Origin: Deltaproteobacteria bacterium
GTDB lineage: Bacteria > Desulfobacterota > DSM-4660 > Desulfatiglandales > Desulfatiglandaceae
Assembly: GCA_021737785.1 (NCBI GenBank)
Contig: JAIPDI010000005.1
Coordinates: forward strand, 90,654-154,653
DNA: 64,000 nucleotides
Direction of reading: 5' to 3'
This document shows positions 26,595-35,082 of the stretch, piece by piece (the stretch's first letter is position 1; each line of letters begins with the position of its first letter). Both the position numbers and the translations under genes were made by a program. The notes beneath the pieces were generated by a model. It saw nothing but the letters and a program-made list of their open reading frames with translations, did not search any database and had not been told where the DNA came from.

Positions 26595-28652
26595 ATGAGG
26601 TTTACGTTACGGCTGAAGATTCTTCTGATGGTTGGCATTATCACGCTCTCGTCCCTCCTGGGCTATATCGTGTTGACCTATAATGCCCGGGTGATCGGGA
26701 ACAGACTTCAGGTTGAAACCGAAGACCATATCAAGGCGATTGTGGGGAAAAATGCCGGGGAGATCGAATCCGCCATGCTCCTTATGGAGAGAACCGCGGA
26801 TGCCCTTGCCACTACAGGAGAGGCCTTTTATGCGATTCATAAGGCCACGGCACAGGATATCACGGAACAAATCAAGGGATACCTTATCAACACCTTCAAG
26901 AAGGTCCCGAAGGCGATCGGAGGCGGTCTCTGGTACGAACCCCATGCCCTGTTTGAAGAAAGAGAACGTTTCGGGGCCTATGTTTATCGGGAAAACGACC
27001 AGGTTTTCTTCACCTGGGATCTGAATACGGAGGCGTATGACTATCATCGACAGGCATGGTATCTCCTTGCCATCCCGGAGGACTGGAACCGGTCCCAGCA
27101 AAGACCTTCCAGGATTTACTGGACAGATCCCTATTTTGACGAGGCCGCAACCAAGGCCCTCATGATTACGGTGGATGCCCTGATGCATGACCTGGAGGGT
27201 AAAGTGATAGGGCTCTCTACGGTTGACTTCAGTCTGGAGGGATTGAAAGACATGGTGGCCAGGATGACCGTCACCCCCAATGCCTTGCCATTTGCCGTGG
27301 ACGTGTCCAGCGGTCTCCTCATCTCTTTTCCTTCTGATCCCTCCAAGGTCTTGAAGAATATCGCCGATCTCGGCTGGGGAGAAAAGATCGAGGAGATCAA
27401 GAACGTCCGTCCGGGAGAGGTGATCGCCACCCTGGCCACACTCCAAGGGAAGGAGTTTTTCCTGGTGTATACGGTCTCTTCCACCGGGACCGCCCTCGGC
27501 ATCCTGGCGCCCCATGACGAACTCTACGCCCATATCAACGAACTTAATCGGGCCAATATGGTCACGTCACTCATCATTATCTCGATCCAGGTGGTTCTTT
27601 ATCTGCTCATTGCATTCTTCATGGTGAGACGTATCTGCAATCCCATCAGCAGATTGACCGATGTGGCCCAGGAGATTGCAGCAGGCAATCTCGCCGGTGC
27701 GTCGGGGTCTCTGGCCGCAATCGAGGCCAAAAACCGATCAGACAAGGATGAAACCGGACAGCTGTTGGCCGCGTTCCAGGGAATGAATAGAGACCTCACC
27801 GCCCTTTTCGGACAGGTCCAGCGATCCGGAACCCAGGTCAGTTCATCCTCGGCACAGATCGCCGCCTCCTCAAAGCAGATGGAGGCCACTGTCAGCGAGC
27901 AGGCCGCGGCCACGCATCAGGTCAGCGTTTCCTCCAAGCAGATTTCCGCCACCGCAAGCACGCTGGCGAACACCGTCAATGAGGTGACAACGTCTGCGAC
28001 TGAGACGGCAGGTCTGGCCGAAGCGGGTCAGAAGGGCCTGGAAGGGATGGAACAATCGATGCAAGGCGTGCTCAAGGGATCTGAATCGGTTTCGGCAAAA
28101 CTGGAGGAAATCAAAGAAAACACATTAAATATCAGTACGATTGTATCTACCATGACAAGGGTCGCGGATCAGACCAACCTTCTCTCACTCAATGCGGCGA
28201 TCGAGGCTGAAAAGGCCGGGGAATACGGCCTTGGATTCTCTGTGGTGGCAAGGGAAATCCGCAGGTTGGCGGACCAGACCTCCGTAGCCGTGCTGGACAT
28301 CGAGGATATGGTCAAGAGGATGGAGGCATCCGTATCGGACGGGGCCGCTGAAATGGAAACCTTTTCCGAAGACGTGCGTGTCGCGGTCAGCGACATCAAC
28401 AAGATCGGAAGGCAATTGGATGGGATCATGGAAAGGGTCCGGTCTCTCCCCCCCCGTTTCGAATCGGTCAATGAAGGGATGGAAACCCAATCCCGGAGCG
28501 CAGGCCGAATCAGCGAGACCATGGAACAGTTGAACCTGACGGCCCAGCATACACTGAAGGCGCTGAGGGAATTCAATCTTTCGGCCGAGTACCTGAGGGA
28601 CGCGGCCCAGATCCTCCAAGATGCGGTTGCCCGCTTCAGGGTAACCGAATGA
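26595..28652 (+). CDS. Methyl-accepting chemotaxis protein, dCache type (WspA-like output)
   Basis: This 685-residue chemoreceptor has TM1 (about 7-28), a large periplasmic domain (about 35-320) with double-Cache motifs (RQAWYLLA, then IYWTDPYFDEA, then LSTVDFSLEGL), TM2 (about 323-345), a HAMP region and a long coiled-coil signalling domain. The hairpin tip reads ADQTNLLSLNAAIEAEKAGE, followed by REIRRLADQTSVAVLDIEDM. The EKAGE and LADQTxVAxLDIE wording is that of WspA-type receptors. There is no C-terminal NWETF-like pentapeptide, so adaptation enzymes are probably not tethered. It is the first gene of the cluster; the next receptor begins 20 bp later. Confidence 0.93.
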   Translation: MRFTLRLKILLMVGIITLSSLLGYIVLTYNARVIGNRLQVETEDHIKAIVGKNAGEIESAMLLMERTADALATTGEAFYAIHKATAQDITEQIKGYLINTFKKVPKAIGGGLWYEPHALFEERERFGAYVYRENDQVFFTWDLNTEAYDYHRQAWYLLAIPEDWNRSQQRPSRIYWTDPYFDEAATKALMITVDALMHDLEGKVIGLSTVDFSLEGLKDMVARMTVTPNALPFAVDVSSGLLISFPSDPSKVLKNIADLGWGEKIEEIKNVRPGEVIATLATLQGKEFFLVYTVSSTGTALGILAPHDELYAHINELNRANMVTSLIIISIQVVLYLLIAFFMVRRICNPISRLTDVAQEIAAGNLAGASGSLAAIEAKNRSDKDETGQLLAAFQGMNRDLTALFGQVQRSGTQVSSSSAQIAASSKQMEATVSEQAAATHQVSVSSKQISATASTLANTVNEVTTSATETAGLAEAGQKGLEGMEQSMQGVLKGSESVSAKLEEIKENTLNISTIVSTMTRVADQTNLLSLNAAIEAEKAGEYGLGFSVVAREIRRLADQTSVAVLDIEDMVKRMEASVSDGAAEMETFSEDVRVAVSDINKIGRQLDGIMERVRSLPPRFESVNEGMETQSRSAGRISETMEQLNLTAQHTLKALREFNLSAEYLRDAAQILQDAVARFRVTE

Positions 28653-28671
28653 CGTGTGGAAGGGAAACGAC

Positions 28672-30879
28672 ATGAGATTAATGCTCAGGCACAAGGTCAT
28701 CGGCCTCCCGGTCCTGGCGGCCATCCTGCCGGTCCTGGCCATGTTTGTTTTGACATTCATGGAAAAAAGCAGCGTCACACACAAAATCGAAGGGGAACTG
28801 GATCTTCTTGCACGTGACAGCATGAAAGGGATTGCGATAGCCATCAGGGATACCTGCCAGGTCACGAGCCATATGATACAGAAGGATGTGGACCGGCGCC
28901 TCGAGGATGGGGATTCCTTTTTTTCGGCCCTCGGAGGGCTCTCCTTGGGTTTTGAAGAGGTCTCATGGACCGCAGTGAATCAGTTTACGGGTGAAGAAAA
29001 AAAAGTGTCTCTTCCCAAAATGCTTATCGACGGGGTCACCTGGCTGGGACAAAATGAAAGATTGGATGAATCGACCCCTGTTATTGACGATGCCAAGATG
29101 AAATTCGGAGGAGACTATGCCATCTTTCAGCGGATGAATGAAAAGGGAGATATGATTCAGGTGGCAACCACCCTGCCCACTCAGGATGGGCATCGCGCCA
29201 CCGGAAGCTACATTCCCGCAACGACCCAGGGCATTTCGGTCCCCGTGGTTTCAACCGTGCTTCAGGGGAAGACATACAAGGGCCTGGCTGAAATAAACAA
29301 GCGGTGGTATGTCTCCGGTTTCAAGCCGATCAGCGATAAAACCGGGAAAATTATAGGGATGCTGTTTACAGGGATACCCGATAAGATCCCCGACAGCCTG
29401 CGACAGGTCATTTTGAACATGAAGGTGGGGAAGACGGGGTATGTATATGTCCTCGGCGGCCGATTCCCCCACCACAGGGGACATTATATCATTTCAAAGG
29501 ACGGCGAACGGGACGGCGAGAATATCTGGGATTCCAAAGACGCAAACGGCCGTTATTATATTCAGGATATCATAAATAAGGCGACGGCGCTGAAAGGAAA
29601 CGAGGTGGTATTTGAGCGGTATCCATGGCGGAACATCGGGGAGGACAAAGACAGATGGAAGGTTGTCGCCGTCACCTATTTTGAACCCTGGGACTGGGTA
29701 ATCGGGGCCGGCGCATACGAAGAGGATTATTATGATGCGAGGCAGAAGGTTGAAGCCTCCATGTCTCACATGCTGTGGGTGATGATCCTGAGCGGACTTG
29801 CCGTGCTTATTCCCATCGTCGGAATAGCCCTGTTTTTCGGGAACAGGATCACCAGACGCCTCATCCAGATCACGTCCATATCAAGGAAAATCGCCAAGGG
29901 GGATCTCTCGGCGGCCGCTGCCGCAGTCAGATCCCTGGCGGCTGCAGATGATCCTGACGGCAGGCGCAGGACTGACGATGAAACAGGACACCTCCTCAGT
30001 TCCATCAAGACGATGACGGAAAATCTCAATGCCCTGGTGGGGCAGGTCCAGCGTTCCGGGATTCAGGTCACCTCTTCTTCCACGCAACTGGCGGCGACGG
30101 CCAAGGAACAGGAGACCACCATGGCCAATCAGGTGGCATCCACCAATAAGGTGGTCAGGTCCATAAAAGAGATCTCCGAGGTTGCCGCCCGGTTGGTAGA
30201 GACCATGGAGCAGGTCGCCTCCAAGTCTCAGGATACTGCCGGTTTTGCGACCAAGGGTCAGACAGACCTGGCCCGCATGGAGGCGGCCATGCAGCATATG
30301 GAGACGGCCTCCAGGTCTATTTCAGGCCGATTGGAGACCATCAATGAAAAGGCGGAGAACATCACCAACGTGGTCACCACCATTACCAAGGTCGCGGATC
30401 AGACCAATCTCCTCTCCCTCAATGCGGCCATCGAAGCGGAAAAGGCCGGAGAGTATGGAAGGGGATTCAACGTGGTGGCCCGGGAGATACGGAGATTAGC
30501 GGATCAGACCGCGGTGGCCACCCTCGACATCGACAAGATGGTCCAGGAGATGCAATCGGCCGTATCCGCCGGCGTCATGGAGATGGACAAGTTCATCGCC
30601 GAAGTCAATCGCAGTGCGGAAGATGTGGGAAGGATCAGCGTCCAGTTGGCCCGGATCATCGAACAGGTCCAGGCCCTGTCTCCTGATTTCGAAAATGTCA
30701 ATGTGGCCATGGGAAGACAGTCTGAGAACGCCCAAAAGATCAATAGCTCCATAACGAGTCTAAGCGAAGAGATACAGATGGTGACCGAATCATTGCACGA
30801 GTCGTTTTCCGCTATTGAGCAACTGAATGATGCGGCCAGAGGGCTCCAAAACCAGGTATCGCGATTCAAGGTGAGCTGA
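28672..30879 (+). CDS. Methyl-accepting chemotaxis protein with Cache_3-Cache_2-type sensor
   Basis: The 735-residue receptor has TM1 (about 6-27), a periplasmic domain of about 330 residues, TM2 (about 358-382), HAMP and a WspA-type signalling domain. The periplasmic part has the features of fused Cache_3-Cache_2 sensors: CQVTSHMIQKDVDRRL, ATTLPTQDGHRATGSYIP, KRWYVSGFKPISDKTGKIIGM, then VGKTGYVYVLGG and WDWVIGAGAYEEDYYDA. The start at 28672 is preferred over the GTG at 28654 because GGAAGGGA is correctly spaced. From about 30040 onward its DNA is very similar to the third receptor. No pentapeptide tether is present. Confidence 0.92.
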   Translation: MRLMLRHKVIGLPVLAAILPVLAMFVLTFMEKSSVTHKIEGELDLLARDSMKGIAIAIRDTCQVTSHMIQKDVDRRLEDGDSFFSALGGLSLGFEEVSWTAVNQFTGEEKKVSLPKMLIDGVTWLGQNERLDESTPVIDDAKMKFGGDYAIFQRMNEKGDMIQVATTLPTQDGHRATGSYIPATTQGISVPVVSTVLQGKTYKGLAEINKRWYVSGFKPISDKTGKIIGMLFTGIPDKIPDSLRQVILNMKVGKTGYVYVLGGRFPHHRGHYIISKDGERDGENIWDSKDANGRYYIQDIINKATALKGNEVVFERYPWRNIGEDKDRWKVVAVTYFEPWDWVIGAGAYEEDYYDARQKVEASMSHMLWVMILSGLAVLIPIVGIALFFGNRITRRLIQITSISRKIAKGDLSAAAAAVRSLAAADDPDGRRRTDDETGHLLSSIKTMTENLNALVGQVQRSGIQVTSSSTQLAATAKEQETTMANQVASTNKVVRSIKEISEVAARLVETMEQVASKSQDTAGFATKGQTDLARMEAAMQHMETASRSISGRLETINEKAENITNVVTTITKVADQTNLLSLNAAIEAEKAGEYGRGFNVVAREIRRLADQTAVATLDIDKMVQEMQSAVSAGVMEMDKFIAEVNRSAEDVGRISVQLARIIEQVQALSPDFENVNVAMGRQSENAQKINSSITSLSEEIQMVTESLHESFSAIEQLNDAARGLQNQVSRFKVS

Positions 30880-30904
30880 GCCGGCACAGCCGGGACCCAA
30901 GATG

Positions 30905-30935
30905 TCTCACACAGAGCCACAGAGCCACAAAGAGA
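30905..30935. repeat. CACAGAGC octamer repeat, copy B
   Basis: TCTCACACAGAGCCACAGAG followed by CCACAAAGAGA lies between the second receptor and the first binding protein. It matches the block at 22554-22583 except for two A-to-G changes. Confidence 0.8.
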
Positions 30936-31032
30936 CAGAAAAATTTTGTGCTTTTTGCGACAGAAATCTAAGAGATAAGACCCTGACGCCTTTGGCTGGC
31001 GCCTGATGTCTTATGCCTTATCAGGAGGTCGA

Positions 31033-31848
31033 ATGTCGAACCTATGGTCAAGATTTCAGGTTTCTAATTTTTCAACATTCACTTTTTATTTTTCAATATT
31101 CAATATTCGATGGCTTGCATGCGGTGTTCTTGCCGCAGTCTGCTTCCTATCCGTTGATGTCGCGCCTTCCTGGTCCGACCGGAAAGAGCTGACAATGGCT
31201 GTCGGACTGGCCCTGCCCCCCTATAACATCCCGGAAACAGATTCGGGAATCGAGATGGATATCGTGCGCGAGGCGCTCAAGATCAAAGGCTATGCCGTGA
31301 AACCCAAATATGTGCCCTTTGCGCGAGTCAGAAGAGAGCTGATGAATCGCGACGTGGACGGCGCATTGACCATTAATCCGGATTCCGGCATCGAGGCCTT
31401 TTATTCGGATGGGCACCTGGTTTGTCAGAATATCGTTGTCACCCTGAAAAAAAACGGCTTCCGTGTGGATGAGATCGCCGACCTTAAGGACAAGAGCGTG
31501 CTTGCATTTCAAGACGCCACCCTCTATTTGGGGAAGGAATTCGCCGCCATGGCCGAGCAGAATGATCAATACAAGGAAATCGCCAAGCAGGAGATCCAGA
31601 TCAATCTCCTGTACACCAATCGGGTGGACGCCGTTGTCCTCGACAAAAATATCTTTTATCACCATCGGAACCACAATACCGTGGTGGATACGTCCCAGGA
31701 TATCGATATCTGGTATATTTTTCCACCCACCACCTTCAGCGTCGCCTTCATAGATGAAACGGTGAGGGACGATTTTAACGAGGGCCTGAAACAACTGCGG
31801 GCGACAGGCCGCTATGATGAGATCGTCAAGCAATATATAACCCCCTGA
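31033..31848 (+). CDS. Periplasmic solute-binding protein, SBP_bac_3 type
   Basis: This 271-residue exported protein belongs to the polar-amino-acid type of binding protein: LTMAVGLALPPYNIPETDSG, IEMDIVREALKIKGYAVKPKYVPFARV, ADLKDKSVLAFQDA, then a C-terminal TGRYDEIVKQY. The start at 31033 follows a strong AGGAGG. The signal region is unusually long and contains an AT-rich 7-8 bp repeat (coding FSTFTFYFSIFN) before the hydrophobic core (WLACGVLAAVCFLS). There is no ABC permease or ATPase nearby. Because it sits between chemoreceptor genes, it probably presents a ligand to a receptor, not an importer. That role is inference. Confidence 0.85.
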   Translation: MSNLWSRFQVSNFSTFTFYFSIFNIRWLACGVLAAVCFLSVDVAPSWSDRKELTMAVGLALPPYNIPETDSGIEMDIVREALKIKGYAVKPKYVPFARVRRELMNRDVDGALTINPDSGIEAFYSDGHLVCQNIVVTLKKNGFRVDEIADLKDKSVLAFQDATLYLGKEFAAMAEQNDQYKEIAKQEIQINLLYTNRVDAVVLDKNIFYHHRNHNTVVDTSQDIDIWYIFPPTTFSVAFIDETVRDDFNEGLKQLRATGRYDEIVKQYITP

Positions 31849-31880
31849 CTCGAAATTGAAATCCGGAATTCGACGGAGCG

Positions 31881-33539
31881 ATGGTCATGCGTGATTGGAG
31901 CATTATAACCAAGATAGTGGCGGCTGCCTGCGGCATCGTGTGCACCCTGGTGCTGCTGGGCGGATTTGTGCTGATCAAGTTCGAAATAAACATGGTGGGC
32001 ACCTTCACCAGGCAGATCCTGACGGAATTGAATGAGTTTATCGATATGCGGGCGACCCAGGAAAAGGACTCCCTCCACCAGAATGTCCGGTTCAATGCGG
32101 AGATCCTGAGCGGCGTCGGCGCCACCTATCTGTACAATCTCGATCAGGACGGCATGAAGCAGTCTTTGCGGCCCTTTATGAATTACCGGGAAATCGTCGC
32201 CATACAGGTCCTGGATGAAAAGGGAAAGCCTTTTGCCGCTGCCTGGAGAGCGCCCGGAATCAGCATAGGGGACGCGCTTCCCGGCGATCTGAAACTGAAC
32301 GAGGCCCTCTCGGTTTCCGTGGATTGCATGCACAATAAAAAGAAAATCGGAAGTTTTCATGTCTACTACACCGACGCCATATTGAAAGACCGGATTATCG
32401 CGCTGAAAACGAGTGCCTCCCGGGAGGCAGAGGCCTTTGAAAACGCCGCCCGGTCGGAACTCGACCGCGCCATTGTCAGCCAGACGATCGGCGTCTTTGT
32501 GATCCTTATGACCCTTGTGATTTCCTTAATCTTTTTTCTGAGGGCATTGGTCCTTAAGCCGTTGAAGGCGGTTTCCGAAGCGGCGCGTCAACTCTCCAAT
32601 TTCAACCTTGGGGTCCGCATCACCGCCACATCCAATGATGAGATCGGCAAACTCCTACGGGCCATCGACGGCATGGCCGATTCGTTTCGACAGGTTGTCG
32701 GCCAGGTCCAGCGGTCCGGGATCCAAGTCACCTCCTCTTCCACCGAATTGGCTGCCACGGCCAAGGAGCAGGAGACGACCATGGCCAACCAGGTGGCATC
32801 CACCAACCGGATGGTGACCTCGGTGGAACAGATTTCGGAAGTCGCCGAGCAGTTGGTGGTGACAGTGGAGCAGGTGGCCTCCATGTCCCAGGAGACGGCC
32901 GGTTTTGCCACCAAGGGCCAGACAGACCTGGCCCGCATGGAGGCGGCCATGCGCAATATGGAAACGGCCTCCAGGTCCATTTCGGGCCGGCTGGAGACCA
33001 TTAATGAAAAGGCGGAGAACATCACCAATGTGGTCACCACCATTACCAAGGTTGCGGATCAGACCAATCTCCTCTCCCTTAATGCGGCTATCGAGGCGGA
33101 GAAGGCCGGAGAATATGGAAGGGGATTCAACGTGGTGGCCCGGGAGATCCGCAGACTGGCCGACCAGACCGCCGTGGCCACCCTCGATATCGACCAGATG
33201 GTTCAGGAGATGCAGTCGGCCGTATCCGCGGGCGTCATGGAGATGGACAAATTCATTGCCGAGGTCAACCGCAGTGCCGAAGATGTGGGAAGGATCAGCG
33301 TCCAATTGGCCCGGATCATCGAACAGGTCCAGACCCTGTCCCCGAATTTCGAGAATGTCAACGTGGCCATGGGGCAGCAGTCGGAAAACGCCCAGAAGAT
33401 TAATCAATCCATGATCCATTTAAGTGAAGAGATGCAGGAAACCATGGATTCCCTGCGTGAGACCTATGCCGCCATTGAACAATTGAATGAGGCGGCAAGG
33501 GGCCTGCAGGACGAGGTGTCCAAGTTCAAGGTGAGCTGA
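31881..33539 (+). CDS. Methyl-accepting chemotaxis protein with small periplasmic sensor
   Basis: The 552-residue receptor has TM1 (about 8-30), a short periplasmic domain (about 31-190; GATYLYNLDQDGMKQSLRPF, REIVAIQVLDEKGKPFAAAW), TM2 (about 195-215), HAMP and a WspA-type signalling domain with LSLNAAIEAEKAGEYGRGF and LADQTAVATLDIDQM. The cytoplasmic part is nearly the same as in the second receptor at both DNA and protein level. It begins 32 bp after the first binding protein. Its sensor is too small for two Cache units, so it may be the receptor that reads a binding protein. Confidence 0.92.
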   Translation: MVMRDWSIITKIVAAACGIVCTLVLLGGFVLIKFEINMVGTFTRQILTELNEFIDMRATQEKDSLHQNVRFNAEILSGVGATYLYNLDQDGMKQSLRPFMNYREIVAIQVLDEKGKPFAAAWRAPGISIGDALPGDLKLNEALSVSVDCMHNKKKIGSFHVYYTDAILKDRIIALKTSASREAEAFENAARSELDRAIVSQTIGVFVILMTLVISLIFFLRALVLKPLKAVSEAARQLSNFNLGVRITATSNDEIGKLLRAIDGMADSFRQVVGQVQRSGIQVTSSSTELAATAKEQETTMANQVASTNRMVTSVEQISEVAEQLVVTVEQVASMSQETAGFATKGQTDLARMEAAMRNMETASRSISGRLETINEKAENITNVVTTITKVADQTNLLSLNAAIEAEKAGEYGRGFNVVAREIRRLADQTAVATLDIDQMVQEMQSAVSAGVMEMDKFIAEVNRSAEDVGRISVQLARIIEQVQTLSPNFENVNVAMGQQSENAQKINQSMIHLSEEMQETMDSLRETYAAIEQLNEAARGLQDEVSKFKVS

Positions 33540-33655
33540 CAGGGGTTTTGGCTGATGGCTGATAAGCTCATAAGCGGGTCAGCGGCGCTGGGCCCAATCC
33601 CGCTTTTCAGCATGCGGATAAAGAACCTTGGGCCTTGCGCCTCATGAGGTTGACC
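33540..33655. repeat. GGCTGAT heptamers and a truncated TCCCGC hairpin
   Basis: GGCTGATGGCTGATAAGCTC starts about 10 bases after the receptor stop codon. TCCCGCTTTTCAGC at 33598-33611 is the left part of an 18-bp hairpin found complete at 34482-34499 and 50858-50875; the right arm is missing here. GAGGT at 33646-33650 serves the next gene. Confidence 0.75.
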
Positions 33656-34375
33656 ATGATTCGATGGGGGTTGATCATACTATGCCTTTTGGGGGGAGCT
33701 GCGGCCAGTTCCGCTGAAACCATCACCCTCGGCGCTGAGAATGACTGGGTTCCTTATGCCAACCAGGACGGCACCGGGATGTCGAATGAGATTGTCCGTG
33801 CGGCGTATAAGGCGGTGGGGATCGCGGTTGTATTCCAGGTGGGACCCTATAATCGTCTGCTGCAGGATGTCCGGGACGGCGCCATATTGGGGGCCTTCAA
33901 TGTGCCCAGGGAGCGCTCGAATGAGGATCTCTATCTTTTCGGGAAGACGCCCCTTTTCACTGCCTTGTCGGCCTATTATCACAACCGCGACAACCCGCTT
34001 TCAGCCACCCGAAAGGAAGAACTGGTAAACGGAGAAACCGTGGGCGTTGTCTTCGATTACGGGTATGGGGACTTTTTTACCAACAATGACCGGATCGCCA
34101 AGGTTGAAGTGAGATCGGACCTGCTGAATCTTCGGAAGCTGGCCAAAGGCCGGCTTGACGCCACCATCCTGTATGACAAGACCGCGAGAAAACTCATCGA
34201 GGACAACGGGCTTGGCGACAAGATTGTAAAGGCCTTTGACAGCGAAAGCGCCGACATCTACGTCGCCTTCTCCAAGGTCTTCCCAAGGGCTCGGTATTAC
34301 GCCGATAAGTTGGATGAGGGTCTCGCCATTATCAAGGGCAACGGCGAGTATCAGAAGATACTGGAGGCGTACTGA
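33656..34375 (+). CDS. Periplasmic solute-binding protein, SBP_bac_3 type (second copy)
   Basis: The 239-residue exported protein has a signal peptide (MIRWGLIILCLLGGAAASSA) and the fold signatures of family 3 binding proteins: ITLGAENDWVPYANQDGTGM, SNEIVRAAYKAVGI, NGETVGVVFDYGYGDFF, and IKGNGEYQKILEAY at the end. The start at 33656 is chosen for the GAGGT six bases upstream; ATG 33644 and TTG 33635 are in frame. It has only modest similarity to the first binding protein. It lies between a chemoreceptor and the cheW gene and has no transporter partner, so a sensory role is likely. Confidence 0.85.
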   Translation: MIRWGLIILCLLGGAAASSAETITLGAENDWVPYANQDGTGMSNEIVRAAYKAVGIAVVFQVGPYNRLLQDVRDGAILGAFNVPRERSNEDLYLFGKTPLFTALSAYYHNRDNPLSATRKEELVNGETVGVVFDYGYGDFFTNNDRIAKVEVRSDLLNLRKLAKGRLDATILYDKTARKLIEDNGLGDKIVKAFDSESADIYVAFSKVFPRARYYADKLDEGLAIIKGNGEYQKILEAY

Positions 34376-34608
34376 AGGTTTGTTGAGTTCGTTGGGTTAC
34401 TTGAGGTTATTGGGTTGGGTGGGGTGCCGGATACTGCTGACAGCTCATGGCTGATGGCTGATGAGCGGATATGGGGCTCAATCCCGCTTTTCAGCGGGAC
34501 TTAACAGCTCAACAGCTTAACAGCCTGATCCCGCTTTCAGCTTTGAGCTTTGAGCCTTAGGTCTTGCGTCTCAATCGTCAACCGCCAATTATTAATCCTG
34601 AGGGGGCC
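34376..34608. repeat. Composite repeat region before the first cheW
   Basis: Several short arrays follow one another. TTGRG-type nonamers occupy 34376-34425, and GGCTGAT units 34448-34464. The perfect hairpin TCCCGC-TTTTCA-GCGGGA is at 34482-34499. CAACAGCT octamers (about 34503-34525) are followed by CTGATCCCGCTTTCA and CTTTGAG heptamers (34540-34555). The block AACAGCCTGATCCCGCTTTC recurs at 41569. The hairpin has no T-run, so it is not an intrinsic terminator. GAGGGGG precedes the cheW ATG. Confidence 0.75.
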
Positions 34609-35082
34609 ATGCTGGTACTTATTTTCTATCTGGGGGACACCATGTATACGATGACGTGTGACAGGGTGAGAGAGGTGGCCCCCATGGTAAAGCTCAAGGA
34701 GGTACCCCATACCCCGGATTATTTTGCAGGGCTCTTCAATTACCGGGGGGTGGTTGTCCCTGTCATCGACTTGAGGCAATTGATACAGGGGTGTCCGTGC
34801 CAGATGCGCCTCAGCACCCGGATCATCCTTGTGGATTATTTAAAGGAAGATAAAACCCCCTACATCATGGGACTCATGGCGGAACGGGTCACCGATGCGG
34901 TCAGAAAATCCCGGGATGCATTCGTATCCCCCGGGCTTAGCTTGCAGGAGGCCCCCTATCTAGGGGGGTTTGTCATGGAAGATAAGGAAATGATTCAATA
35001 CATCGATCTGGACCTTCTCCCGGAAACATTCCGGTTTCTCCCCCTGCTGGAAGGCGGCCATGGAATCCCTGGCAATGATTGA
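34609..35082 (+). CDS. CheW-like coupling protein (WspB position)
   Basis: This 157-residue single-domain CheW protein (LVLIFYLGDTMYTMTCDRVREV, FAGLFNYRGVVVPVIDLRQL, IILVDYL) joins chemoreceptors to the CheA kinase. The start at 34609 has GAGGGGG upstream; the longer in-frame start at 34564 would translate repeat sequence. Its 3' end overlaps the cheR start by 23 bp. Its place before cheR-TPR matches wspB in Pseudomonas. Confidence 0.9.
   Translation: MLVLIFYLGDTMYTMTCDRVREVAPMVKLKEVPHTPDYFAGLFNYRGVVVPVIDLRQLIQGCPCQMRLSTRIILVDYLKEDKTPYIMGLMAERVTDAVRKSRDAFVSPGLSLQEAPYLGGFVMEDKEMIQYIDLDLLPETFRFLPLLEGGHGIPGND

Noticed and set aside
34482..34499. TCCCGC-TTTTCA-GCGGGA hairpin considered as a terminator
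   Set aside because: No T-run follows on either strand, and the identical hairpin recurs in unrelated spacers. It is better called a repeat.
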